Shown here: piece after piece, positions 24,710 to 35,800 of the stretch | Position numbering within the stretch: the stretch's first letter is position 1 | Layout of the letters: each line of letters starts with the position of its first letter | Origin: Oopsacas minuta | Lineage: Eukaryota; Porifera; Hexactinellida; Lyssacinosida; Leucopsacidae | Direction of reading: 5' to 3' | DNA length: 64,000 bases | Assembly (NCBI GenBank): GCA_024704765.1 | Contig: JAKMXF010000320.1 | Coordinates: 1 to 64,000 of the forward strand | Translations under genes and position numbers: made by a program | The notes under the pieces: generated by a model | Database searches by the model: none | Seen by the model: only the letters and a program-made list of their open reading frames with translations | Told to the model about the DNA's origin: nothing

Positions 24710-25400
24710 CTATTTTGAGTGTGAAGTCAATAGCGAATTCCAGAAGTGAAATATGAGCACAATTTAATACTTAGTAATTCTGTCAATTCTCAATCAAATG
24801 TTTTATTTTCCACTTTGGACACATTTTGAACCTGTTTACAAGCGTATAACTCATCCAGTTTGAATCGAAACCAATTCTAGTGTCGATATTTGTAATCAGC
24901 GAAAGATTTTAAGGTCACTCGGTAGGTTTAGGACAAATTTGAGAATGGAATGGTGCCACATTCCTGTGTGCTAGGGAATAATATTACCAAACATATTCGA
25001 GTAACCACTCATACGACATAAAATCTTTAGCTGAATACGAATACCGACACTAAAAATAGGTTTCGATTCAAACTGGATGAGTTATACGCTTGTAAACACG
25101 TTCAAAATGTGTCCAATATTACACATAAAACTGATTGTGCATCAAACCACTGATCTTTGAAGAATACCTCCCCTACTGTAACTTAAAATTCTCTATGGAA
25201 ATTTTGTATCATAATTTTGAAACGTCATTGTGGCAAGAGAGGTGTAATAGTAATTATTTATTGAATGTTGGAAAAAGCACCACTCTAGACAAAGGTACTG
25301 ACAAAATTTCAGGTGAATTGATTGAGGATTGACAGGATTATTGTTAAGTTGTGCTCATATTTCACTGCTGGAATTCGCTGCTGATTTCACACTCGTGAAA
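24710..25400. repeat. foldback element, interrupted right arm
   Basis: Outer arm block GCGAATTCCAGAAGTGAAAT near 24733 is inverted near 25355. An inner block starting ACACATTTTGAACCTGTTTA near 24820 is inverted near 25100. About 190 bp (25120-25310) separates inner and outer blocks only on the right, as if inserted there. Sequence of the inner part recurs, diverged, at about 60160-60300. Confidence 0.7.
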
Positions 25401-25566
25401 CTATTGATTTATAAACTTCGAATAATATACAAATAAATTCAACTTAAAGTGAAACTTCTCTGAATGTAATGCCAATAATTCTAATAATCCAAATCAACCG
25501 AAACTAGAAGAAATTATAACGAAGTGATCTATGATTGTATTTGATACTTCAATTCAGCTTCTTAAA

Positions 25567-27765
25567 TTAACTCTTCTTTGAGAAGTTCGCATACCGTGAT
25601 ATGTATAATTTCTCAATCTTTGGTGAAGTTGGTACGTCTGTAATTAATTCTATTCGACCACTTGATGAGGTTTGTAGCCATTCACCTTGTATGTTAGAAA
25701 CTACACAAATGAAATAAGATTTGGGATTAGTTTGGATACATGTGTTATAACATACTACAGAATACGAGCTGCTCTTAGCATCTAGCGTGCTAGAGGGATG
25801 AAGGGTTACCTTGATTCCATCATTGAATATGGTATAACCTTGTTTTCTAAGGCCCTTATAATGAAAAGCTTTGTCACACATTGCAATATTACCCGGAACG
25901 CCACTTAAAACAGCTTTCAATATATTGTCAGTGTTGTCCATTACACTACTGGAATATTTCGAATTGATACGCATAAGATACAAATCAAGCATAGTCTGTG
26001 TAATCTGTTGCCTGATATGACTAGCATCAAGCATTAATTGGTAATTAACGTAGTTATCTCTACACCATTCTAACTGATCGTAACTAGCTCTAAACTTGTT
26101 GTAAACGTTGATATAAGTTAGATGATCTCCGGAAGGGTGAGAAAGAGAAGCTTTCGCTTGGTCAGCTCTCACTCTGTCATCCTTTTCGATCAGGAACACA
26201 CCTCCCGGTCTGTCTCCACTCAGAACTGCAGCTAGCGTTATAATATCCTGTTGGCAATTATACTTCTGGCTAGCTATAAGCATTCTAGCTATATCAGCCT
26301 CAAGAGGGAATTTAGACATTTGTTTGCCAACTACAGTTACGTCACCTTGTGAATTAATTGCACCCAACTGTTTGAGATTACTCAGAGCTAGGTTTATTGA
26401 TTCAAGGCTTGGTTGATCGATTAATTCAAATCGAGTCAGTTCAATTCCCATTGTTTTTAGGTTCAATATTGTACTGGTTAGTTCAATACGTAATATCTCA
26501 GGTACAGTGTGTCTTGCTAGTTTTAAGAAACTAGATTCTGAGTAGAGACGATAACATTTTCCGGGCTGTGTCCTGCCGGCCCTGCCGGCTCTCTGGTCAG
26601 CGCTGGACTGTGATATATCAACGGGTAGGAGAGACTTAACATGGTTTTCAACTAGACTAGATAACTTGACTTTCCCTGTATCAACTATAAATCCAATTCC
26701 TTCAATTGTAATAGCACTCTCTGCTATGTTAGTTGATACAATACATTTCCTGGCTAAATGACCGAAAGCAGATTTGGGGGAAGGAGTGAATATTCGTTGT
26801 TGTCTTGAATAAGGCAAATCTGCATACAACGGAATAACCTCGATGCCAAGCATACTATCCATATAATCAACTCGTGTAAATTCAATATACTGGCAAATAA
26901 AATCAATCTCGTCTCTACCAGTAACAAACACGAGAATATCTCCTTCAGTTTTCTGGGCTAAACAAATTTCAAGTATCACATTAATCGCATCAAATACATA
27001 AGGCGGAAATCTCTTCTTATCAAAATTGTTGAACATAGCTCTCGGTAATACCTTGGGTGAATATATGATATCTATTGGGTAGGTTTTACCAGGAATATGC
27101 ATATGAGGACAATCATCAAAAAACTCACAAAACTGTTTAATATTGAGTGTAGCACTCATAATGATAACTCTAACATCTGGTCGAGATAGCAACACATCCT
27201 TGACAACGCCCAAAAGAATGTCTGATATCAAACGACGCTCATGCACCTCGTCTAGAATAATGACGTCATAACTTGATAGTCTATTATCAGTCATAGCGTG
27301 ACGTAACAGAATACCATCTGTTACGTATGTCAGGGCAGTTTTAGGGCCAGCATAATGATCGAACCTTACAGCATAGCCCACCTCCTCTCCGAGGTAGACA
27401 TCCATCTCCTGAGCAACCCGTTGAGCTAAACTAATGGCAGCAATTCTCCTAGGCTGTACACATACTACACGGATTGTTTTATTTATCTCTAAACACCATT
27501 GAGGTATTTGTGTACTTTTACCTGATCCAGTTTCTCCATCAAATAGCAAAACCTGTGTGTTTTTAATTAATTTAATTATTGGATCTTTATACTGCCAAAT
27601 TGGTAGTGACTTTCTCCTAGAAAGCAGTTTATAGTAATTCGCACTGCGTTTCAATTGAGGGCTGCTATAGTCATACAGTTTATAAGATGTTGTAGGCATA
27701 CAAGAATGGCGGGGATCGTAATTATCTTCATCAGAAGAGTCGGAGTAGAAGCTAGACCTAGCCAT
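25567..27765 (-). CDS. DEAH-box RNA helicase, DHX15/Prp43-like, intronless
   Basis: 732 aa in one exon. DHX15/Prp43 helicases are ATP-driven factors that release the spliceosome lariat and act in ribosome biogenesis. Motifs in order: Walker A GETGSGKST (about residue 77-85), PRRIAA (Ia), a DEVH box in LDEVHERR, SATL (III), a RecA2 domain with VSTNIAESAITIEGI, and motif VI QRAGRAGRTQPGKCYRLY. Winged-helix, ratchet and OB regions follow (GDHLTYINVY, WCRDNYVNY, VRLHP-like segment KVTLHPSST). The canonical DHX15 motif II is DEAH; here Ala is Val. Length is slightly below DHX15 (about 795), with a short N-terminal tail. The intronless, divergent state suggests a retrocopy or fast-evolving paralogue rather than the main DHX15. 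Confidence 0.9.
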   Translation of the reverse strand: MARSSFYSDSSDEDNYDPRHSCMPTTSYKLYDYSSPQLKRSANYYKLLSRRKSLPIWQYKDPIIKLIKNTQVLLFDGETGSGKSTQIPQWCLEINKTIRVVCVQPRRIAAISLAQRVAQEMDVYLGEEVGYAVRFDHYAGPKTALTYVTDGILLRHAMTDNRLSSYDVIILDEVHERRLISDILLGVVKDVLLSRPDVRVIIMSATLNIKQFCEFFDDCPHMHIPGKTYPIDIIYSPKVLPRAMFNNFDKKRFPPYVFDAINVILEICLAQKTEGDILVFVTGRDEIDFICQYIEFTRVDYMDSMLGIEVIPLYADLPYSRQQRIFTPSPKSAFGHLARKCIVSTNIAESAITIEGIGFIVDTGKVKLSSLVENHVKSLLPVDISQSSADQRAGRAGRTQPGKCYRLYSESSFLKLARHTVPEILRIELTSTILNLKTMGIELTRFELIDQPSLESINLALSNLKQLGAINSQGDVTVVGKQMSKFPLEADIARMLIASQKYNCQQDIITLAAVLSGDRPGGVFLIEKDDRVRADQAKASLSHPSGDHLTYINVYNKFRASYDQLEWCRDNYVNYQLMLDASHIRQQITQTMLDLYLMRINSKYSSSVMDNTDNILKAVLSGVPGNIAMCDKAFHYKGLRKQGYTIFNDGIKVTLHPSSTLDAKSSSYSVVCYNTCIQTNPKSYFICVVSNIQGEWLQTSSSGRIELITDVPTSPKIEKLYISRYANFSKKS

Positions 27766-27776
27766 ATTCGTTAGTA

Positions 27777-27792
27777 GCTAATAATAATAATA

Positions 27793-27846
<54 letters not shown>
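27777..27846. repeat. (AAT)n microsatellite, first tract
   Basis: About twenty AAT/TAA units directly upstream of the helicase start (minus strand). On the plus strand the frame runs on into an open stretch to 28008. Confidence 0.95.
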
Positions 27847-27847
<1 letters not shown>

Positions 27848-28189
27848 GTAGTATACAACAAATCTTTACGATTCAAGAACCTTTCTACGAAACTATTAGT
27901 CAACCACCTAACGAAGAACCCGATAATACTCCAGATGTCACAATCAATACCACAATTACAACAGATTTAGAATATACTAGTTCAGAAAATTCAAATGATC
28001 ATCTCTAAACCAAACATGATTACATAGCCTGTAAGCAATCAACTTTTTCAGAAACCACCATTGCTCAAATCCACTTTATATAGTAACTCCCATAAATAAT
28101 ATTAGTAAGCCCAAATACGATTTATCATCTTTTGTTACTCAGAAATCTAGAATGTTCCTTCAAACCTTAGACTAGCAGCAATCAGTTAT

Positions 28190-28275
28190 ATTTAGTACTA
28201 TAGTTGTGTTTGTACTGATGAGCTGGATAAATAGCCAGCGAAACAAATTATGTTATTGTCTACTACTATTAAATC
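28190..28275 (+). ncRNA. type I hammerhead ribozyme motif
   Basis: All invariant core elements are present in order. CTGATGA lies at 28215-28221. Stem II is GCTGG/CCAGC (28222-28226 and 28235-28239) with an 8-nt loop. GAAA lies at 28240-28243. A short stem III of CAA/TTG closes on a 9-nt loop. The cleavage triplet GTC is at 28258-28260. Stem I pairs GTA (28212-28214) with TAC (28261-28263), then after an internal loop ATAGT (28200-28204) with ACTAT (28265-28269), and ATTTA (28190-28194) with TAAAT beyond it. Predicted cleavage is after 28260. In animals, type I hammerheads with short stem III are known from Penelope-like elements, retrozymes and SINE-like repeats. An (AAT)n tract begins about 30 bp downstream, which would suit the tail of such an element. 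Confidence 0.8.
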
Positions 28276-28289
28276 TACATAAACTCTTT

Positions 28290-28290
<1 letters not shown>

Positions 28291-28377
<87 letters not shown>

Positions 28378-28405
28378 AATAAATAATGATAATAATAATA
28401 ATAAA
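28291..28405. repeat. (AAT)n microsatellite, second tract
   Basis: About 38 units with few interruptions, immediately downstream of the hammerhead motif. It is the longest simple repeat in the window. Confidence 0.95.
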
Positions 28406-28668
28406 TATTAATAATGATGATATTGCGCCATTATGCAATTATGGTGGGCAGATTTCGTATTGGCCTGTCACTGGAAATTTGGTTCCCCTAACATTTGGAC
28501 ATACGAATCAATTTCCAGGTTAACCAATTTTTGAAAACTGTGGCACTTGGCGTCCGATCGATTAGCAAAGGGAGAAGCACACCCGACGAATATCTCAAAT
28601 ATTCTCACTATCTTACAAGTTGCAACACCATAATTCTATCCAGTTTGGCTGCAGGGCGTTCACGGTGA

Positions 28669-28870
28669 AAAAATATAATAAAATTCAACCTGTGTCGACA
28701 GCTTAGTCTATTAATTAAATGTTTTTAAAGTGGCACTATTAATCGGAGGTACCATGAGAGGTTAGTTTTAATCTCATTACACATAGTGCCTCCAATTAAT
28801 AGTACCACTTTTTAAACATTTAAATAATAGACTAAGCTGTCGGCACAGGTTGAAAATTTATATTTTTTGA
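28669..28870. mobile_element. palindromic MITE, family A copy 1
   Basis: Two arms of about 90 bp with internal block GACAGCTTAGTCTATTA and a second block AGTGGCACTATTAAT, each inverted in the other arm. A second member, differing by substitutions, is at 60881-61070. No ORF. Confidence 0.85.
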
Positions 28871-30322
28871 TCTTCCAGCCCATATAATAGTCAATTTGTT
28901 ACAGTAATTATCTGTTGACTAAATACTATTAATAGAAGGGAATACTTGATGAGATTTTGTTTCTCGACCTTTTTCGAACTGTGGCACACCTATTTCATTG
29001 ATTCAGGAGGAGTACCTCTGTACTCTTAGCACTTTTATATGCAAAAGGCGAAACTAGCACCGTGAAAGCATATTACACAAATTTCTTTTATGCCAGTGAC
29101 ATTTTGGAGACACATTCAAAGGTTGTCACAACTGGAGGCACCAGGGTGACCCTAATTTTCTAGTGGAACCTGGAAATATTTGGGGATAAGGACTACCTAT
29201 AATGAATGGTAGTTGAAATGAAATAGTGTTTTGAGCGAATTATTATCATTTTCGCCACTAAATACATATGTATTTGAGTACTATAGTACAGACTTGCTCT
29301 TAACGGCTACAATGGGGTAACAAAGCACACTGAATCCGAATTTCCTATTTTCAAGTTTCTCATATGGAAATATATTGTAAACGAATAGTTTGAGTATTAT
29401 TTTATCAATTAAATTTTGCAATTTTAGAATTTGCTAAATTCGCGGCACAAAGTGCCGAGTCTCATCCGAACACAAATAGTTCGCAAGCTGCATAGCGCGT
29501 GCAAGCGAAGCGGCCGTAATAAATTAAATGTTTTGTATAATTATTGCGTGTGCTTCTCTCCTTTGCTATTCGAATAGACATCAAGTACCACTATTTCACA
29601 GTAAGCGACTTTTGTCTAGCCTCTAGCTAAAATATATTAATAGAAAGGTACCATAAAATCATTTGAAAAAGAGGAAATTGTTTGGCTGCAAAGAATTATG
29701 TGCGTCCAGAAGGATGTTCAAATACGCTCGAACGACCTATTTGAGAGAATTGATTCCTCTTGTGACGGGAGAATTAGTATTGCTTTTGATTGAGTAATTA
29801 ATGTAGTTTAAGTTTGTGCTTTGTAGTTTTGTTCTTCGCAAATATTATCTGTCATCTTCTTTAGAAATTTTGTCAAATGTATTGTAGCCAAATCTTCACT
29901 GACACTGAGATAAATAATGACATGGATTGATGTATTCTCCATCCTGTGGCCTACCTTTGTGAGCCAATTTAATGGTATTGTGCGTACATAAATGTTACAG
30001 TGCCCACTACATAGTATAGTCTCCCAGTATTGATATCAGTGTTTTTTGTTTTTCCGTATTCGGCGCTACAGCCCACACCGTTTACGATTATGAGCTAAAA
30101 ATTTGTCAAAGGGTTCATTGTGACTTGTAGATTTGCACCTCGGTGTACGATTTTTGATCTGACACGATTAGCCACCATTGTGCCACTTTTAATTTCCCAT
30201 TGAAATTATATTAACGTCTAGAAATCTATGAATCGTTTGAAATGCAATTTCGTATAATTGCCTAATTTATTGTGGTATTTAGAAATATTTATACGTATGT
30301 GAATTCGAATTTCTAAACAATA
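28871..30322. other. gene-poor stretch
   Basis: No gene seen. It contains one copy of the short CTGAATCCGAATTT motif (about 29290-29350) and the hairpin cluster at 29443-29513. Confidence 0.5.
29443..29513. repeat. hairpin cluster related to 15402
   Basis: CGGCAC-AAA-GTGCCG (29443-29457), then a CGAAC/GTTCG hairpin (29467-29483) whose loop has gained bases, then a GC-rich tail ending GAAGCGGCCG. It follows the order of the cluster at 15402-15475. Confidence 0.7.
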
Positions 30323-30508
30323 TGCAGCGGTCTGGAATGGACCGCGGTCCAGACCGGACCGATCGGTTTCAGGTCGTTCCGGTCCGCTTTTTCTCAAGTG
30401 CGGTCTGGACAGGAGCGAATTAGCGATCTAACGCTCTAGACCGGCCCAGACCGTCAAGAACTTTAATGACGGTCCGGTCCATGAAATTGCCGGACGGCTG
30501 CACCACTG
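30323..30508. mobile_element. left-truncated hAT-type MITE
   Basis: Closely matches the 165-bp MITE at 36386-36550. The right end CACCACTG is followed by ATCCATTA, as in the other copy. The left end lacks both CAGAG and the matching target duplication. This marks the left breakpoint of a duplicated segment (see findings). Confidence 0.7.
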
Positions 30509-30634
30509 ATCCATTATAATGCTAAGCATATTGAGACTTTAACAAAGCATCATATTACTATTACAGTATTACCAGCTAATTTAATATTAAAAATAGCATA
30601 TTTTGTTAAAACATATATTTTACTTAGAGAACAA

Positions 30635-31101
30635 CAGAGATGGAATCGGTCGGGTCGGGTCGGGTACCGGTCGAAGGTCTCGACCAGCCGGTCATAATTT
30701 CATTATTTGTCTACATTTCAATATTTTTATCTTTTCTACATTTCTGTATTACATAGGATTTATGTATATAATCATCCATTATATACTGCCTGGCCATTGC
30801 ATTCGAACGCCAGGGCCACAATTAGCACATGGCACCAATATAAATGCCACATTAGTTATAGACAAATTATTGAAATTATTTCATCCATTTTTGAATAAAT
30901 ATTCATTCATCAACCTTGAGCAAAAGAGATTTTCTACTTTCTGCTATATCCACAGAATATTCAACATAATTTCGCCGTGTGCCACTTGTGTTACAAGTGG
31001 CAGAGGTTCCAATACTTTTGGCCAGGCAGTGTATAGTCAAAGTTACCAGTCGACCGGCCGGTCGGGTCGGGTCATGAAAAAGCTGACCGGTTCCATCTCT
31101 G
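30635..31101. mobile_element. hAT-type MITE containing a nested Tc1-type MITE
   Basis: Inverted ends CAGAGATGGAATCGGTC and CAGAGATGGAACCGGTC. Target duplication GAGAACAA (30627-30634) and GAGGACAA (31102-31109). The paralogous segment near 36665-36680 has the uninterrupted site, which independently proves the insertion. GGTCGGGTCGGG repeats sit just inside both ends. Confidence 0.9.
30780..31035. mobile_element. Tc1/mariner-type MITE nested in the hAT element
   Basis: Inverted ends TATACTGCCTGGCC and the complement of TACACTGCCTGGCC, with TA at both borders. The CACTGCCTGGCC end is a familiar Tc1-like terminus. The centre includes a perfect 9-bp hairpin with GTT loop (30981-31001). It contains no transposase. 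Confidence 0.8.
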
Positions 31102-31341
31102 GAGGACAACTCTGTTAGTTTTGTCACATTGTTTGGGTTAATTTCCGCTCACGTGACCGTTACAAATATTTCCAACTCGAACAACTAACTGCAGAATTTA
31201 AATGATTGTGAACTTTTGTGGCAAAATACAAATGCTTAGTCTTGCTGTAGAGGTTATGTTTATCGCTATGCAAAACATCATATGTTCGTATAATCATATA
31301 CAATATGTATTTGTAGATTAGTGGTAAGGCAAATGATATTA

Positions 31342-32713
31342 CAGGATGGTCCAAAATAGAATGTACCCAAACATATTTTAGACTGCCCAGTCTCAATATC
31401 TTGTATTAACCAAAAGTCATTTTTAGATATGCTAGATACATCCCTTGTTGTAAAGAGAAACAACAAATGGACCCTCGAGATGAGAACCTTCTGTATTGGA
31501 TGGTATCTGGAGTGTCACAGCTTCAAGACAGTAATAAATGAATTCCAGACAAAATTTGAGACCGATAAAGCCCTGTATAAATCCTTGATATTCTTGTGGG
31601 TGCGGAAGTTGAAGACTGAAGGGAAGCTCAGCGACCTCAGACCAAAGACCCCAAGTCGTGGGGGCCCACTCAGGAAGGAAGAAACTGTATGACACAGCCG
31701 TTAAAGAGCAGATCCGAAATTTTGTTATCGCATCTCCCAGCCGATCGACCAGAAAGAGGAGTCAAACACTCGTTATTCCACGAACATCGCTGATGAGGGT
31801 TATGAAGGAAGACCTCCACTTGTTCCCCTACGCATCACTACTCACCAGACTCTCTGACATTGCTAAAGAAGTCAGGTTAGAAATGTCAAGGATTTTGTCA
31901 GACAAGATTGAAGCCACCGCATGCCATGGAAACAAGTCCTTCCAATCCCTGCTTTGGGCCTCTGATGAGGCACACTGTTACATGGACGGACAAGTAAACA
32001 GTAAAAACAACATCATCTGGGGATATCAGAAGCCAGACATTGTAGCAACCAGGCCCCTTCATTCCAAGAAAGTCACTGTGGTGCTCGCTTTCAGAGAAAG
32101 GAATAATCGGTCCATTCTTGTTCGAGGAAAATGGGAAGACAACAACCATCAACAGTGAGCGGTACATCGCTGTGTTAGAGATGTTCTGGCAGCAGCTCCA
32201 CACTCAGTATCCACAACTACACAAGAGGATGTGGTTTCAGCAGGATGGGGCGATCCCACACACAGCAGACGCCTCCCTAAATTGGCTCAAGGTTCATTTC
32301 AAAAAGCGTGTCGTCTGCAGGAAGACGTCCATTGGGTGGCCCCTTACTCGCCCGACCTTAGCCCTCCAGACTTCTTATGGGGTTATTTGAAGGACAGAAT
32401 ATATAAGAACAAGCCTCGAACACTTGAGCAGCTGAAAACGAATATTGTGCTAGAAATCACGGGGATAAGCAAAGATGTTGTGAAGTCAGTTTTCCAGAAT
32501 TTCGCGTTGCGACTCAAAAATGTCCAAGAATGTAATGGTGGCCACATCGAACACCTCCTCTAAACCGAAAGTTTTCCAGCTAGAGACCTGGTATTCACGG
32601 GATATATATCGAATTATGTTACTATCATATAGAAATAATTTCATTGCTTAAAATAAATATTGCCTGAACTGTTGGGGAAAGATTTTGGGTACAGTCTATT
32701 TTGGACCACCCGG
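31342..32713 (+). mobile_element. mariner-family transposon with broken transposase
   Basis: A 1372-bp element with 27-bp inverted ends (outer CAGGATGGTCC / CCGGGTGGTCC) and TA duplications (31340-31341, 32714-32715). The empty site survives in the paralogous segment near 36926. Transposase fragments lie at 31429-31692, about 31660-32155, 32118-32300 and about 32310-32563, in shifting frames. Recognisable parts are an N-terminal helix-turn-helix region, SDEAHCYMDG around the first catalytic Asp, FQQDGAIPH around the second, and YSPDLSPPDFLWG around the third. At least three frameshifts make it non-autonomous. Confidence 0.93.
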
Positions 32714-32850
32714 TATATCTCATGTATAATTCAGGTCATATTTACAGAAATATTCTGAATAATTAATTTTATCTTTGACTAGTTGTAAGTTATGTAACAT
32801 AATTGCATAATTCTACACACGTACTCATATTATCCTGAGTTTTATATTTA

Positions 32851-35800
32851 ATGAGTGTGAAGATCGCCGTGAGAGTACGGCCATTCAATGACCGGGAGAA
32901 GGAGCGGGATGCCTTCAATGTTATTCAAATGCAGGGCAAGTCTACATCCATAACCAATCCTGCCAAGAAGGGAACTACTAAAGATTTTACTTTTGATTAC
33001 TCTTACTGGAGTATGGATTCTACACAACCACAATTTGCCAGTCAAGACGACGTACAAAATGATTTTGGGAAGGACATGCTGAATCAGCTTGTGATGGGTA
33101 CAACACTTGCATCTTTACATATGGTCAGACTGGTTCTGGGAAGTCATATACTATGCTAGGAGCACCGGGGCGGGATCAGCGAGGAATTATACCAAGAACT
33201 TGTGAAGAGTTGTTTGAGAGGATCGCTGAAAGTACAGATGAAACGCATAATTGTAGAGTTGAGGTAATTACCGCTATTGATAGTACAGTCGAAACCGATT
33301 TTTCTTACTTTATTTCCGTCCAAAGAAATAGCAAGAAAAAACCGGTTTCTACTTTACTATTTTAATTCTTCTATACAAAAGGGTTAACTAACGAACGAAT
33401 TATCTTAATATGCCATATAATTTATGGGAACTTTTGTCTATTCTACCAATTTAATTTTCTTATGTATATTGGTATTTGCATCATTTATAATACAATTGGA
33501 TATTCTGATAATTCGGGCTAACTGTATTTAGGTGTATCTTTATCCCATTATCCAATATCTACTGTATTTAGGTGAGCTATTTCGAAATTTACTGTGAAAA
33601 AGTAAAAGATTTATTGAATCCACAAAACAAAGGAAACCTAAAAGTCCGAGAACACACTGCTCTGGGTCCTTATGTAGACGGTCTGAAGAAGATACCTGTT
33701 TTGGACTACAAACAGATTGATAATCTCATGGAGTTGGGTAATCAAGCAAGAACTGTAGCTAGTACTAACATGAATGCAACCAGCAGTCGTAGTCACGCTG
33801 TATTTACTCTAATATTCACTCAGAAAGAGAAAGCTGAAGATTCTGATATGTGGGGAGAGAAGGTTCGTATTATCTTGCTAACTTTAGTATTATTATCAAT
33901 GGAATTTGATTATTTATAATTTCTAGGTATCAAAGATCAGTCTTGTAGATCTAGCAGGTAGTGAGCGTGCAGAGAGTACAGGAGCGACTGGAGACAGATT
34001 GAAGGAAGGTGCACAAATTAATAAATCTCTCACTACTCTGGGCAGAGTTATCCATGCTCTCGCCGACATTGGAAAGCCTGGGACTAAATTACCTCCATTC
34101 AGAGATTCTGTCCTCACATTCATATTGAAGGAGAGTCTGGGAGGAAACAGTAAGACTTCTATGGTAGCTGCACTGAGTCCAGCTGATATTAATTACGACG
34201 AAACTCTGAGTACACTAAGGTTTGCTGATAGAGCTAAGCAGATAGTTTGTAAAGCTATGGTTAATGAAGATCCTAATGCTCGTATGATTAGACTGCTGAA
34301 GGAAGAATTGTATAAGTTGAGACAAGTTATCATACAAGAGAATCTTGTTGACAAAGTGAGTAGGTTACAAACTATATTCATATGTTATCTAAATTCGAAT
34401 TAGAAAAGTTATTCCAGGAGCAATATGTTGATATTTGTAGTTAGTAGGTTAATTACTCAGGACTCTATGGATTAGTATAGAGAGTGTGAAATATACAACT
34501 TAAGTATATAGATAATATCCTTATTTGTACATAACGTAATGATTTATGGACCGATTGATGGAATTCAGTCTAATGAAAGAGAGGGGGAGGAGGACACTGA
34601 TGCTGATTCTGATGCTGATTTTGATTCTGATTCTGATTCTGATTCTGATTCTGATCCTGATTCTGATTCTGATGATAATGAGCAAGCTCGATTGGTGAAG
34701 GGTCCTAGCATCACAGCTGAAGTAGCTTACCAGCAAATCAAGGAATCCGAGAAAATAATGCAAGAACTCACACTGCCCTGGCAGGAGAAACTTGATGAGG
34801 TTTGTAACTGTAAAATTGTACCACTTATATATTATTCAAATGAATACGATTTGATTATTTATTAATTCATTATATAGGCTGAGAAGCACAAAATCGAAAC
34901 GGAGGAATATATGAAGAAAATGGGTATTGCGATCACAGTGGGGGAGGATGGTGTAGAAACAACAGTGAAGGGTGTCTTCTCTCCTAAGAACACGCCCTAT
35001 CTGGTTAATTTAAATGAAGACCCATGGATGAACGAATGTCTTATTTATTACATTAAAGAAGGATTAACCCATGTAGGACGTAATGACAACTGTGATATCA
35101 ACCTTCATGGCAACTATATTTTACCTCAACACTGTCATTTTGAGAATGATAAGAATATTGTCCGTTTGGTTCCTCAGCCAGGCTCGTATGCCTTTGTTAA
35201 CGGTACTAAAATAACAGAGACTGTAGACGTCAAACAAGGAGCACGTGTTATATTGGGAGTTAACCATGTGTTTAGATTCAACAATCCACAAGTTAGTTAC
35301 TTTAATAATATATATTTAAAGAATTTATTTATTTATTTATTTATTTTTCTTTTATAATCTTTAGGAAGCAAAGAAAGCTCGTTCTTCTGTACTTAGCTTT
35401 CTGGATTCTAGTGCTAAGGCCGATTATTCTCTGAAACAGAGAAATCTTCCTAAAAAGAACAGAAACAATTCTCGACTATCTGGTAGCTGGAATCCCAATA
35501 AGCCTGATGAAAATGTAAACACTCTTTATCCCTATGATTTTGAAGACGATCGAATACCTTCTCCCACCAGTGACTATTACATGAGTGAGTATGATAGAGA
35601 ACGCTCCTTCATTACGTATGATTTTGATTACGTCCAAGATGAATTAATTAGAATTCAGAACATGGAAGGTGGTGACATAGTTGATAAACTCGTGGACCAG
35701 CGGACAACTCAAATTAAGACTGAACTGGAGGAAGCAAAAATAGAAATACAAGAGATGAACAGACAAGCAATGGATTATAAGAGGATGTATGATGAATTAA

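Larger units (their letters stand above)
22619..25566. other. gene-poor, repeat-bearing spacer
   Basis: No convincing gene. It contains a motif with CCAATTTTCATGTCAAT near 23038 (also at 5597 and, diverged, 46062). It also holds a solo arm of the 12967 foldback at about 24241-24475, a hairpin cluster near 24541-24654 and a foldback element at 24710-25400. The short open frames at 24105-24451 and 25135-25332 are not supported. Confidence 0.5.

Noticed and set aside
30603-31118. 171-codon open frame on the plus strand
   Set aside because: It runs straight through a hAT-type MITE and its nested Tc1-type MITE and has no protein-like conservation.
33085-33110. programmed frameshift signal in kinesin
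   Set aside because: No slippery heptamer or obvious downstream structure; an error or a plain deletion is simpler.
34521-34763. Ile/Arg repeat frame on the minus strand
   Set aside because: It is the antisense reading of the in-frame GAT/TCT repeat of kinesin exon 4.
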